Source: an uncultured Planctomycetota bacterium | GTDB taxonomy: Bacteria; Planctomycetota; Planctomycetia; Gemmatales; HRBIN36 | Assembly: GCA_937944855.1 (NCBI GenBank) | Contig: CALFAY010000028.1 | Location: 1-53,029, forward strand | DNA: 53,029 bases | Direction of reading: 5' to 3' | In this document: in pieces, positions 17,707 through 26,580 of the stretch | Layout of the letters: the number at the start of each line of letters is the position of its first letter | Position numbering within the stretch: the first letter of the stretch is position 1 | Made by a program: the position numbers and the translations under genes | Notes under the pieces: generated by a model | Told to the model about the DNA's origin: nothing | The model's database searches: none | The model's input: the letters and a program-made list of their open reading frames with translations, nothing else

Positions 17707-19104
17707 ATGCACATCATGTGCCCAAACTCGGCTGAGTTATTGGTGAGCATCTCGGGGATTCGCGGAATCGTCGGGTCGGCCCTGACACCCGAGGCCGCTC
17801 TACGTTTTGCCCGCGCCTTTGCCACCACCTTGCCGCCGGGCCGCGTCGTCGTGGGCCGGGACAGCCGGCCCAGCGGCGTTATGCTCGAACATGCCGTGCT
17901 GGCCGGGCTTCTGGCCTCCGGCTGCGACGTTCTCCGTCTGGGAATTATGCCCACGCCCGCCCTCGGCTTCGCCGTGCGACAACATGGAGCCGTCGGCGGC
18001 ATTCAGATCACGGCCAGCCATAACCCAGCCCCATACAACGGGCTGAAGCTCTTCGGCCCAGACGGCATGGTTCTTGACGAGGCCGACGGGACGAAAGTCC
18101 GGCAAGCCTATTTCGATATGAGTTTTCGCCAAATCGGGCCTGCTTGCCGAGCCACCGTTAGGGGCATGGACGATGCCTGGATCAGCCACCTCGACCGGGT
18201 CTTGGAACAGGTCGATGTTCCGCTGATCCGCTCGCGGCGGTTCCGCGTACTGCTTGACGCCAATAGCGGAGCCGGCGGACCGCCCGGACTGGACCTGCTC
18301 GACCGGCTCACCTGGCAGCACCTCGTCACTGCCGTTGGCTGCGAACCCGACGGGGATTTCACTCATGAACCCGAACCCTTGGCCGAACATCTGGCGGAGG
18401 TGGCCCCGCTGGTTTCGGAAAACTCCTGCGACATCGGCTTCGCTTTGGACCCGGACGCCGACCGTCTGGCCATCTTCGACGAGCAGGGCCGCTACATCGG
18501 CGAGGAACTGACTCTGGCCCTGGCTGCCGAATGCCGGCTGCGGCGGGACAAAGGCCCCGTGGTCATCAATCTGTCCACTTCCCGGGTTGTGGAAGACGTC
18601 GCCACCCGCCACGGCTGCGCGGTTCAGCGGGTGCCCGTGGGGGAACTGCACGTCGCCAAGGCCATGCGTGAGTTGAGGGCAGTAATTGGCGGCGAGGGCA
18701 ACGGCGGCGTCATCGATCCCGCAGTCGGTTGGGTCCGCGATCCCTTCGTCGGCATCGCTCTGGTGCTCCAGCTGATGGCCGAGACAGGAAAAACGGTCAG
18801 CCAACTGGTCGCTGATCTCCCCGCCTATCACATCGTCAAAGCCAAGATGCCGATGGAACGCGATTCATTGCCGCGGTATTATGACCTTCTCATCGGACAG
18901 TGGCCTGACGCCACAGCGAGTCGCTCGGATGGTTTGCGTTTGGAGTGGCGTGATCGGTGGATTCACATTCGGCCAAGCAACACCGAGCCCGTGGTTCGTA
19001 TCATCGCTGAGGCACCGAGCGCCGACGAGGCCCGCCGACTGACCGACGAAGCCTTTTCCCTGGCACGAACGTCTTCTGAAGGAGGTTCCCATGTCCCGCA
19101 GTAA
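17707..19104 (+). CDS. glmM: Phosphoglucosamine mutase / alpha-D-phosphohexomutase family
   Basis: Alpha-D-phosphohexomutases interconvert sugar 6- and 1-phosphates; GlmM makes glucosamine-1-phosphate for UDP-GlcNAc and hence peptidoglycan and lipopolysaccharide. Seen here: the N-terminal SISGIRGIVG, the phosphoserine loop TASHNP (Ser104), the Mg-binding loop DPDADR (248-253), the sugar-specificity loop GGEGNGG, and the C-terminal phosphate-binding RPSNTEP. Length is 465 aa. The mutase could also act on glucose or mannose phosphates, so the GlmM name is likely rather than proven. The ATG at 17707 (or 17716) is chosen because the family starts about 10 residues before SISGIRG; neither has a good Shine-Dalgarno sequence. 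The 3' end overlaps the next gene by 14 bp. Confidence 0.87.
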   Translation: MHIMCPNSAELLVSISGIRGIVGSALTPEAALRFARAFATTLPPGRVVVGRDSRPSGVMLEHAVLAGLLASGCDVLRLGIMPTPALGFAVRQHGAVGGIQITASHNPAPYNGLKLFGPDGMVLDEADGTKVRQAYFDMSFRQIGPACRATVRGMDDAWISHLDRVLEQVDVPLIRSRRFRVLLDANSGAGGPPGLDLLDRLTWQHLVTAVGCEPDGDFTHEPEPLAEHLAEVAPLVSENSCDIGFALDPDADRLAIFDEQGRYIGEELTLALAAECRLRRDKGPVVINLSTSRVVEDVATRHGCAVQRVPVGELHVAKAMRELRAVIGGEGNGGVIDPAVGWVRDPFVGIALVLQLMAETGKTVSQLVADLPAYHIVKAKMPMERDSLPRYYDLLIGQWPDATASRSDGLRLEWRDRWIHIRPSNTEPVVRIIAEAPSADEARRLTDEAFSLARTSSEGGSHVPQ

Positions 19105-19447
19105 TTACGCCGAAGACGAAGACTTCGACGAGCCGGAGGAAGCCGGTCCCCAAAGGCAAGACGACGCTTTGTCCTCTTTGATCCCGTATAAGAATTCCAA
19201 GGCCCTGACGGCGTATTACTGCGGAGTGTTCAGTTTAATTCCGTGCCTGGGACTGATTCTCGGACCGATCGCGTTGATCTTCGGCATCTCTGGGCTGCGT
19301 TACGCGAAAGAGTATCCCCAGGCCAAGGGGCAGGCCCATGCCGTCGTGGGAATCGTCCTGGGGACTGTGACGACCCTGTTCAACTTCGGAGTGGTTTTGT
19401 TCAGTATCGTGATGATCCTCCTGGCAGCCTTGGGCGGCGATTCCTAA
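19091..19447 (+). CDS. Small DUF4190-like membrane protein
   Basis: A 118-aa protein with an acidic N-terminal tail of about 35 residues and two hydrophobic hairpins (about 47-68 and 82-112). The residues between them (GISGLRYAKEYPQAKGQAHA) match the DUF4190 pattern of small bacterial membrane proteins. Function is unknown. It has a near-perfect ribosome site (AAGGAGGTT) 4 nt before the ATG, lying inside the end of glmM, so translation is probably coupled. It ends 9 bp from the convergent hpnE gene. Confidence 0.8.
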   Translation: MSRSNYAEDEDFDEPEEAGPQRQDDALSSLIPYKNSKALTAYYCGVFSLIPCLGLILGPIALIFGISGLRYAKEYPQAKGQAHAVVGIVLGTVTTLFNFGVVLFSIVMILLAALGGDS

Positions 19448-19456
19448 GCCCGCCGC

Positions 19457-20875
19457 TCAGGGATACCGGACAATGCCGTCGAGGTCCGGGTGTAACAGCC
19501 GAATCGAGCGTCCCTCGCTTTGCAGGATCGCCTCTGCGGCCAAGTAGCCGCTCCGCACCGCACCTTCCATCGTGGCCGGCCAACCCGTCCGGGTCCAGTC
19601 CCCCGCCAAGTACAGACCTGGCAACCCGGTCTTCTGTCGGGGGCGTAACTCATCCACGCCGGGGCGGACGCTGAAGGTCGCCGACTTCTCCACAATGACC
19701 CGAGACCTTTTCAGCCGAGCCGTCTTGCAGGCCGGGAACAGTCGCACTATTTCATCTCGGACCAAGTCCAGCACGGCTTCCGACACCGACAGGCCAGACG
19801 ATCTTTCCCGCTGACCGTTGACCGATGCGGAAGCACTGATGACGACTTGCAGGTAATACTCTTCCGGGCCTGTCTTGCCCCGGTTGAAAACCCATTGGCT
19901 GATGCCGCCGATCAGAACAACGTGCGGCAGAGGACGCGGTATGCCGCGGCGGCCCGGCTCGTTGGGAAGCACCGGCCGGTCGTACCACAGGTGCACGCTG
20001 GTGATCGGCGAAGTGTGCAGACAGCGAAGATTGCGCAAGGCCGGTTCCTGTTCGACCAGGTCTCCGGGAAGAAGGCTTGGTATCCGGTCGAACGGCACAG
20101 CCAAGAGGCACGCATCGGCCTGCAAGGTTTCGCCAGTGCGCAGCCGGACGCCGACGGCTCGTCCTTGATCGAATTGCACTGACTCGACGGCTGCATTCAA
20201 CCGTACCGTGCTCCCTCGAGCGGTCAGATACTCCGGCACCTTTTCGCTGTAGAACTTCACGAGCGGCACCGAAGGCACCTGGACCACGCCGCCGCGTCGG
20301 TCTTTCAGAAACGCCTCGACGAACACCTGCCGGGCATAACGAAAGCCAACGTTTTTTGTGGCTTCGTTTAGCGCGCTGACCAGCACGACATCCCAGAACC
20401 TGCGAATCAGCTCTGGCGTCTGACCATGCTCCGCCAACCACTCGGCGAAGGGCGGATCGTCCCGGCGGTCGTCTCGCCACAGGGCTGCCAGGGCACGACC
20501 CACGCGGATCTTTTCTCGCAAGGTCAGAAAATGAGCCGAGATGAAAGCCGGGAGTTGATGCAGCGGCGCAGGCCAGCGAGCCGTTTCCCAGCGCGTAATC
20601 CGGCCATCTGGCGTCATGAAGAAGAGAGCGGGTTGCGGTTCCAGGAAGTGATCGACTCCCAAGGTCCGGCAAAGATGGGCGAAGTTGGTGCAGCAGCCCA
20701 TGCTGACGTGCTGGCAAGTGTCGAGCACTAAACCGCTGGCGGAGTCGGTAAAGGAACTGGCTCGGCCTCCCAGTCGCGGCCGGGCTTCCAGCAGCGTCAC
20801 TCGGCAACCGTGGTCCGCCAAAGAGGTCGCCGCCGCCAGGCCCGCCACTCCCCCGCCCACTACAACTACATGCAT
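19457..20875 (-). CDS. hpnE: Hydroxysqualene dehydroxylase HpnE (amine-oxidase/phytoene-desaturase-like flavoprotein)
   Basis: HpnE reduces hydroxysqualene to squalene, the last step of the HpnC-HpnD-HpnE route. The 472-aa protein starts with the FAD dinucleotide fold (VVVGGGVAGLAAA), has the second nucleotide motif LLEARPRLGGRA, and ends with the family's FAD-contacting GLYLAGDWTRTGWPATMEGA. The frame is open upstream to 21355, but the ATG at 20875 is the true start: it places the FAD motif at the N-terminus and shares one base with the stop codon of hpnD (TGATG), a sign of coupling. Related enzymes desaturate phytoene; the hpnC/hpnD neighbours decide the call. Confidence 0.93.
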   Translation of the reverse strand: MHVVVVGGGVAGLAAATSLADHGCRVTLLEARPRLGGRASSFTDSASGLVLDTCQHVSMGCCTNFAHLCRTLGVDHFLEPQPALFFMTPDGRITRWETARWPAPLHQLPAFISAHFLTLREKIRVGRALAALWRDDRRDDPPFAEWLAEHGQTPELIRRFWDVVLVSALNEATKNVGFRYARQVFVEAFLKDRRGGVVQVPSVPLVKFYSEKVPEYLTARGSTVRLNAAVESVQFDQGRAVGVRLRTGETLQADACLLAVPFDRIPSLLPGDLVEQEPALRNLRCLHTSPITSVHLWYDRPVLPNEPGRRGIPRPLPHVVLIGGISQWVFNRGKTGPEEYYLQVVISASASVNGQRERSSGLSVSEAVLDLVRDEIVRLFPACKTARLKRSRVIVEKSATFSVRPGVDELRPRQKTGLPGLYLAGDWTRTGWPATMEGAVRSGYLAAEAILQSEGRSIRLLHPDLDGIVRYP

Positions 20876-21735
20876 CACATCCACCCGAACCGCACTGGAA
20901 TCGCCTGGACCACCAGACCCATTTTCCGCCACGGGCTTAGACTGGCCCGCTGCCGCACCTGTTCGACGCCTCGCCGTGCCACGGCATCGAGAACGCCCCG
21001 ATAGATGCGGGTCATGACCTGAAATACCGCCCGGCCCGCCGGCTCCAGCAACTCCCGCAACGGCGCGGCAAGCTCGTAGTACTGGTAGGCTCGCTGCAAC
21101 TGGAATTGCATGAATTCCCGAAAGGCCGCATCGAAGCGCCCTTGCAGCAATTGTTCCTCCGAGCAGCCGAAGGCGTGCAGCTCCTCTCTCGGCAGATAGA
21201 TGCGGCCTCGTTGTGCGTCTTCGAAGAGATCGCGGAGAATGTTCGTGAGCTGGAAAGCGATGCCCGACCACTCGGCATACCGCTTGGCCGACTCGTCCCG
21301 AAATCCCCAAACGTGAATGCAGGCCAGACCGACCACCGAAGCGACTCGGTAACAATAGCGATACAGTTCCTCGAAGTTGGCATAGCGGCTACGAATCAAA
21401 TCCTCCTGCACGCCGTCGAGTAATTCCTGCAGATATCCGGGCGGGATGCTGAAGCGTCCCACCGTGTGTGCCAGGGCGGGGTGAACCGGGTGCGTAGGAC
21501 GTCCGGCCAGAGCGTCGGTCAGGCCCCGACGCCAGGCTTGCAACGCGACCCATTTCTGCTCGACAGGTTCCGGGGAATCGGCGATGTCGTCGGCGATCCG
21601 CATAAAGGCGTACAGGGCGTGCATGGCTCGCTGTTGGGCACGGGGCAGAATCCAAAAAGCGTAGGCGAAGTTGCCCGCTCGTTGGCGGGTCAGACGTTCG
21701 CACCAGAGGTAGGAAGTGGAAATTCCCGTCGCCAC
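20875..21735 (-). CDS. hpnD: Presqualene diphosphate synthase HpnD
   Basis: Squalene/phytoene-synthase fold enzyme that condenses two farnesyl diphosphates to presqualene diphosphate. The 286-aa protein has both Asp-rich Mg-binding sites: ADDIAD (about residues 48-53) and the distal NILRDLFEDAQRGRIYLP segment. The start is GTG at 21735 with GAGG 7 nt upstream. The gene follows hpnC by 56 bp and overlaps hpnE by one base. HpnD and HpnC are paralogues; the assignment to HpnD follows gene order C-D-E and the motif form AYAFWILPRAQQRAMHALY. Confidence 0.92.
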   Translation of the reverse strand: MATGISTSYLWCERLTRQRAGNFAYAFWILPRAQQRAMHALYAFMRIADDIADSPEPVEQKWVALQAWRRGLTDALAGRPTHPVHPALAHTVGRFSIPPGYLQELLDGVQEDLIRSRYANFEELYRYCYRVASVVGLACIHVWGFRDESAKRYAEWSGIAFQLTNILRDLFEDAQRGRIYLPREELHAFGCSEEQLLQGRFDAAFREFMQFQLQRAYQYYELAAPLRELLEPAGRAVFQVMTRIYRGVLDAVARRGVEQVRQRASLSPWRKMGLVVQAIPVRFGWM

Positions 21736-21791
21736 CTCATCGCCTCGTCAACCAGAAAGCCGACGCCCCCCGGGCGTGATCATTTTCCGGC

Positions 21792-22721
21792 TTACCCCTT
21801 CCGCTCATTCATCCTCCGGAACCATCGGCTGATCACGGCCCCCACAATCAGTCGGCCTTTTTCAAGGGGACTCAGCGTCGGACGCCGTTTCCAGACGTCG
21901 TAATCCTGAGCGGCGATCCGATCCAGAATGGCCATGCCCCCGCCGATTAACAGTTCCACCTCGACCTGCACGCCACTCGGCATCATTTCGATCAGAGGCC
22001 GACCCCGCTCGAAGAACTCCCGGGCACGCTGGACCTCAAAAGCCATCAACTCTCGAAACGACGGCGTGAACCGTCGCTGCCGCAGATCGTCATCTCCATA
22101 TCCGAAGCGTTGCCGATCTTCGAGCGGCAGATAGACCCGTCCGAGGTCCAGATCGCGGCCGACGTCCTGCCAGAAGTTCGCCAGTTGCAAACCGGTGCAT
22201 ATGGCGTCGGAGAGTGCAGCCCGTTCCTGGTCCATGCAGCCGGTGATGTGCAGGATCAACCGGCCGACCGGATTCGCCGAGCGTTGACAGTAGTCGAGCA
22301 GCTGACTGAACGTCTCGTATTCCTTGACCACCTGGTCCTGTTCAAAAGCCGAGAGAAGGTCGAGGAACGGTTCCGGCGGAATGGCGAAGGTCTGGACGGT
22401 TTCTCGCAGGGCGATCAGGACCGGGTGCCACGGCGTGCCCTGGTAGCAATCGAGCAGTTCCTGCCGCCACCACGATAGCAGCCGACGTGCTTCGGCGGGA
22501 TCGGTTTCGTCGCCGAGATCATCGGCCCAGCGGCACCAAGCGTAAATGTGATGGAAATGTCGCAGCAGCCGACGCGGCAGGAGCAGCGAAGCGACGCTGA
22601 AGTTTTCGTAATGCGTCAGGGCCAGATGCCGACAGTAGCTGCGAGCCTCTGCCAGGGTGACGGACCGCCGGGGCCGATCCGGCCCGTAACGCCGCAACTG
22701 CTCGGCAAAGGTGGTACTCAT
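21792..22721 (-). CDS. hpnC: Hydroxysqualene synthase HpnC
   Basis: Converts presqualene diphosphate to hydroxysqualene. The 309-aa protein of the trans-isoprenyl diphosphate synthase superfamily has Asp-rich motifs CRWADDLGDE (about residues 62-71) and LANFWQDVGRDLDLGRVYLP, together with the N-terminal HYENFSVASLLLPRRL typical of HpnC. The ATG at 22721 has GGGGA upstream. It is first in hpnC-hpnD-hpnE. Squalene in planctomycetes feeds hopanoids and, in Gemmata, sterols; no cyclase gene is present in this window. Confidence 0.92.
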   Translation of the reverse strand: MSTTFAEQLRRYGPDRPRRSVTLAEARSYCRHLALTHYENFSVASLLLPRRLLRHFHHIYAWCRWADDLGDETDPAEARRLLSWWRQELLDCYQGTPWHPVLIALRETVQTFAIPPEPFLDLLSAFEQDQVVKEYETFSQLLDYCQRSANPVGRLILHITGCMDQERAALSDAICTGLQLANFWQDVGRDLDLGRVYLPLEDRQRFGYGDDDLRQRRFTPSFRELMAFEVQRAREFFERGRPLIEMMPSGVQVEVELLIGGGMAILDRIAAQDYDVWKRRPTLSPLEKGRLIVGAVISRWFRRMNERKG

Positions 22722-22787
22722 ACGTCGGTCCCCGCGGTTTCAGCCATGAGGGCTGGCCATTAGTTTACGACGCGGCATGGCGACGGT

Positions 22788-23402
22788 TCAGCCCGGCGAC
22801 AGCGATCGTCGTTTCGAATACCATCGCATGGCGATCACGGCTCCGAGCCAGGAGAATAACAGGATTCCCAGAAGGCGGCTGAAGCCCGTCTCGTAGATGA
22901 CAGTGCCATTGAAGATCAAGAAGGCCATGAACAAATGCCAGATCAGCCCGAGCCACAGCGGACGCAGGGCATAGGATGCCGGAGCCAGCCACCACCAGGC
23001 GACATCGGCCGTCCAGAGCACATTGAACAAGTAACTGACGTAAGCGCCCTCGGCTACACCGGCAACTTCTCGGGTATGCTCCAGAACATGCTCATGCGAC
23101 CAGCGGTGGTAGTAGTGCATTGCTGCCAGGACGTGGACGACGTAGCCCAGCCAGGCGTAGGTGTAGCACCAGCGGACCAGTCTGCCCTTGCCGGAATTGG
23201 CCCGCCAGCCGTCCGCTTCGAGAAACATCATGAGCGTCACTGCCGTGACCCAGTAGGCCAGCGACAGCCAGATCGTCCACCGGACCAGTCGCTCCTCTCG
23301 CAAGGCGTCGTCGGTCCCGGATGAAACGGCGATGACGGCCAGCAGGCCGAACAACAGCACGACCCAGACTATAAGATGAACAACGTCGCCGCGTCGGAAC
23401 AT
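22788..23402 (-). CDS. Polytopic membrane protein of unknown function upstream of hpnC
   Basis: I do not recognise this 204-aa protein. It has about six hydrophobic segments (roughly 7-27, 43-62, 84-96, 126-142, 150-166, 173-192). Between the third and fourth is a His/Tyr/Trp-rich loop, AAMHYYHRWSHEHVLEHT, with five His in 13 residues, which could bind a metal or haem. A further His lies in LIWHLFMAF. It ends 66 bp before hpnC on the same strand, so it may be co-transcribed with the squalene genes. GGAG lies about 10 nt before the ATG. It could be a cofactor-binding redox membrane protein; this is a guess. Confidence 0.75.
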   Translation of the reverse strand: MFRRGDVVHLIVWVVLLFGLLAVIAVSSGTDDALREERLVRWTIWLSLAYWVTAVTLMMFLEADGWRANSGKGRLVRWCYTYAWLGYVVHVLAAMHYYHRWSHEHVLEHTREVAGVAEGAYVSYLFNVLWTADVAWWWLAPASYALRPLWLGLIWHLFMAFLIFNGTVIYETGFSRLLGILLFSWLGAVIAMRWYSKRRSLSPG

Positions 23403-23434
23403 CGAGGCGAGCTCCCGGTCCGGACCAGCCGCGG

Positions 23435-23462
23435 TTGACAGCGCTGACGGCCGGACTAGAAT
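23435..23462 (+). promoter_or_regulatory. Sigma-70-type promoter of lysS
   Basis: TTGACA (23435-23440), 16-bp spacer, TAGAAT (23457-23462). It lies 62 bp before the lysS start in the gap between divergent genes. Confidence 0.7.
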
Positions 23463-23523
23463 CCATGCTTCACCGTTGTGCCATCATCTCTGATTCCCCA
23501 ACGAGAGGAAAGAACGAACGACC

Positions 23524-24978
23524 TTGAGCACGCCGATCGACAAATTTGAAGCCAATCGTCGGGAGAAGCTGGCCCGCATCGAGCAGATGGGCCTGGATCC
23601 GTGGGGCAGCCGCTTCGACGGCACTCAGCCCATCGGCCACGTTCGCACTTTGCCCCTCCCGGACGACCCACAGAACGGACCTCTGGTCCGCATCGCCGGC
23701 CGCATCATGACCATGCGGAAGATGGGCAAAATCCGCTTCATCGACGTGGCCGACCATACCGGCCGCATCCAGGTCCTCGCGGGGCAGAAGCAAATCGGCG
23801 AGCAAGACTGGGAGTTGTCCGAAAACTTCGACCTTGGCGATCTCATCGGCGTGGACGGCCGTTTCGGCAGGACCAAGACCGGCGAGTTGACCGTCTTCGC
23901 CGAGCGGCTGCACTTTCTGACCAAGTCGCTCCTGCCCCACCCCGACAAGTGGGGCGGCATCGAGAACATCGAATTCGCTTTGCGGCATCGCTATCTGGAT
24001 CTCATCTACGATCCCGACCTGCGCGCCAAGGCGATCTCCCGCATCAAGATCATTCAGTTCATTCGGGAGTTCTTCAATGCCCGTGGCTATCTGGAAGTCG
24101 AGACGCCGGTGCTCCAGGCAATCGCCGGCGGGGCGGCGGCCCGGCCGTTCATCACGCACCACAACGCGCTCGACATCGACCTCTACCTCCGCATCGCCCT
24201 CGAACTGCCGCTCAAGCGACTGCTCGTGGCCGGCTTCGAGAAGGTGTACGAGATCGGCCGCGTCTTCCGCAACGAAGGCATCAGTCCCAAGCACAACCCC
24301 GAATTCACCATGCTGGAGTTGTATCAGGCCTACGGCGATTACCGCTCCATCATGGACCTGACGGAAAGCCTCATCGTCGGCTGCGTGGAGATGCTCGGGC
24401 GGGGAATGCGGCTGCCCTATGGGGAACGGACCATCGACTTCACGCCGCCGTTCCAGCGGGCCAGCTACGCCGAGTTGTTCGAGAAGCACGTCGGCGTCCC
24501 GTTAACCGACAGGGCCGCCGTCCTCCGCAAAGCGGTTGAATTGGGCATCGACCCTGCCGGCAAGGATCCCGACGTCGTCGTGCATTATTTGTTCGAGGAA
24601 CAGGTCGAGGACCGCCTGACCGGCCCAATCTTCGTGTTGGACTATCCGGCGGCGCTGTGCCCGCTGACGAAGCGGAAGCGCGGCCAGCCGCACATCGCCG
24701 AGCGCTTCGAATTGTACATCCTGGGGATGGAACTGGCGAACGCCTACACGGAACTCAACGACCCGGACACGCAGGAGGCGACGTTCCGCAAGCAACTGGC
24801 CGGGCTGCCTGAAGAGGAGTCGATGGCCCGCATGGATGAGGACTTCGTCAAGGCCCTCAAGTACGGGATGCCGCCAGCGGGCGGACTGGGCATCGGCATC
24901 GACCGGCTCATCATGCTGCTGACCAACAGCCCGACCATCCGCGATGTCATTCTCTTCCCCCTGCTGCGACCGCAATGA
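23524..24978 (+). CDS. lysS: Lysyl-tRNA synthetase, class II
   Basis: Charges tRNA-Lys. The 484-aa protein has an N-terminal OB-fold anticodon-binding domain (about 50-150; VRIAGRIMTMRKMGK) and a class II catalytic core. Motif 1 is near YLEVETPVLQ, motif 2 is GRVFRNEGISPKHNPEFTMLE, and motif 3 is GGLGIGIDRLIMLL. Substrate specificity for Lys follows from whole-length similarity. The start is TTG at 23524; AGAGGA lies about 13 nt ahead, rather far, but no closer start agrees with the family N-terminus. It is followed after 34 bp by lolC/E. Confidence 0.95.
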   Translation: MSTPIDKFEANRREKLARIEQMGLDPWGSRFDGTQPIGHVRTLPLPDDPQNGPLVRIAGRIMTMRKMGKIRFIDVADHTGRIQVLAGQKQIGEQDWELSENFDLGDLIGVDGRFGRTKTGELTVFAERLHFLTKSLLPHPDKWGGIENIEFALRHRYLDLIYDPDLRAKAISRIKIIQFIREFFNARGYLEVETPVLQAIAGGAAARPFITHHNALDIDLYLRIALELPLKRLLVAGFEKVYEIGRVFRNEGISPKHNPEFTMLELYQAYGDYRSIMDLTESLIVGCVEMLGRGMRLPYGERTIDFTPPFQRASYAELFEKHVGVPLTDRAAVLRKAVELGIDPAGKDPDVVVHYLFEEQVEDRLTGPIFVLDYPAALCPLTKRKRGQPHIAERFELYILGMELANAYTELNDPDTQEATFRKQLAGLPEEESMARMDEDFVKALKYGMPPAGGLGIGIDRLIMLLTNSPTIRDVILFPLLRPQ

Positions 24979-25012
24979 CGCCGGGGGAACAGGCAACCAC
25001 GGAGAGGTTGCG

Positions 25013-26566
25013 ATGTACAAGCTGCTGTTATCGTGGCGCTACCTGCTGACCCGCTACCTGGCTCTGGCCAGCATCGTCTCGGTGATGCTTGGCGTGGCGA
25101 CGCTGGTGGTCGTCAACAGCGTCATGGGCGGCTTCGCGGAGAAGCTGCGGGATCGGCTCCGCGGTCTGCAAGCCCACGTCATGATCGACGCCCGCTCGGC
25201 GGACGGTTTCGCCAATCTCGACTATCACATGCAGAGGGTCCGGGAGATCCTCGGCGACCGCCTCGAAGCCATGTCGCCGGTCATCGAAGGCTTCGCTATG
25301 GTGGAGTACCGCCGTCGGGAGTACACCAACTTCGAGACCGGCAGCCGGGATGATCCCGTAAACGGCGTCATCACCGGCGAAAGTCCGCCGGTTGTTCGGA
25401 CGGTGCGGCTGCTCGGCATCGACCCAGCCAGCCGGTCGCAAACCAGCGAATTCGCCCAATTTCTGCAAAATCCTGAGAACCGCAAGGATCCAACTCGCTG
25501 CTTCGAGTTGCGGGGGCAGGCCGCCGAACACCATCGGCGACACTTCCTGCGGCGGTTCGGCCCAACCGTTTACGCACCCAAGCCGCATTCCTTCCCGGTT
25601 TCTGGGGCAGAGGGAGACGGGGACACTCCTCCGCCTCCCGATCCCGTCGAAGCGCCGCCGCAGCTGGTGCGTCCATTCGGAGCCGTGGTCGGCCACGGCA
25701 TCGCCACCTTCCGCAAACCGGACGCCAAGTCCACCGACACCGACCGCGACATCCCGATCATTTATCCCGGCGACGAGATCGTGATCACCACCGTCAGCCG
25801 CACGCAACTGGAAGGCCATGCCGGGACGCGCGGCCATCCCCGCCCCGTCAGCGCCACCTTCGTCGTCACCGACGTCTTCAAATCGGAGATGAGCGAGATC
25901 GACTCGAACATCATCTACATTGATCTGGCCGACATGCAGCGGCTGAGGACGATGGAAAACTGCGCCACCAGCCTGCAACTGAAGATTCGCGGCTACGAGC
26001 ATTACACGCCGGAACAGAAGCGGCAGTTGCTTGCGGAACTGGCCCAGCACTTCGATGAGACGTTCTTCGCCATCGCCTCCTGGGAGCAGAAGCAGGGTCC
26101 GCTGCTGGCCGCCATCGCCATCGAACGCGGCCTGCTCAACGTGCTGCTCTTCCTCATCATTGCCGTGGCTGGTTTCGGCATCCTGGCCATCTTCTACATG
26201 ATCGTCATCGAGAAGATGCGGGACATCGGCATCCTGAAGGCTCTCGGCGCATCCAACAGCGGCGTCATGGGCATCTTCCTGACCTACGGATTGGCTTTGG
26301 GACTGGTCGGGGCGGGGCTGGGCACCATGCTCGGCCTGGTCATCACGATCAATATCAACGAGATCGAACGCGGCTTGTCGGCCTTGACGGGAAACGATGT
26401 TTTCGACCGCAGCGTGTATTACTTCGACAAGATCCCCATCAACATTGATCCGCTCAACATTCTGCTCTTGAATCTGGGGGCCTTGGCCATCGCCGTGGCC
26501 GCCAGCGTCCTGCCTGCGCTGCGGGCCGCTCTGCTGCATCCGGTCCAGTGTCTGCGGTACGAATGA
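25013..26566 (+). CDS. LolC/LolE-type ABC transporter permease (lipoprotein release)
   Basis: FtsX-like permease of the LolCDE machinery, which lifts lipoproteins out of the inner membrane. The 517-aa protein has an N-terminal helix (about residues 13-35), a large periplasmic domain (about 40-370) and three C-terminal helices (about 375-505, with YMIVIEKMRDIGILKALGAS, the coupling-helix region). It exceeds the roughly 400-aa E. coli LolC because the periplasmic part holds an added Pro/His-rich stretch (about residues 155-215). The ATG at 25013 has GGAGAGG 5 nt upstream; an earlier in-frame ATG at 24944 lies inside lysS. The lolD gene begins 14 bp after it. Only one permease is present, so it may be a homodimer, which would be a LolF-like arrangement. 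Confidence 0.88.
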   Translation: MYKLLLSWRYLLTRYLALASIVSVMLGVATLVVVNSVMGGFAEKLRDRLRGLQAHVMIDARSADGFANLDYHMQRVREILGDRLEAMSPVIEGFAMVEYRRREYTNFETGSRDDPVNGVITGESPPVVRTVRLLGIDPASRSQTSEFAQFLQNPENRKDPTRCFELRGQAAEHHRRHFLRRFGPTVYAPKPHSFPVSGAEGDGDTPPPPDPVEAPPQLVRPFGAVVGHGIATFRKPDAKSTDTDRDIPIIYPGDEIVITTVSRTQLEGHAGTRGHPRPVSATFVVTDVFKSEMSEIDSNIIYIDLADMQRLRTMENCATSLQLKIRGYEHYTPEQKRQLLAELAQHFDETFFAIASWEQKQGPLLAAIAIERGLLNVLLFLIIAVAGFGILAIFYMIVIEKMRDIGILKALGASNSGVMGIFLTYGLALGLVGAGLGTMLGLVITININEIERGLSALTGNDVFDRSVYYFDKIPINIDPLNILLLNLGALAIAVAASVLPALRAALLHPVQCLRYE

Positions 26567-26580
26567 GAGAGGAATTCAGC

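Noticed and set aside
20875..21355. N-terminal extension of the hpnE frame up to 21355
   Set aside because: Overlaps hpnD in another frame, is Arg/Gly-rich and precedes the FAD motif that should be N-terminal.
23403..23523. T-box or lysine riboswitch before lysS
   Set aside because: The leader after the promoter is only about 55 nt, too short, and lacks the T-box sequence.
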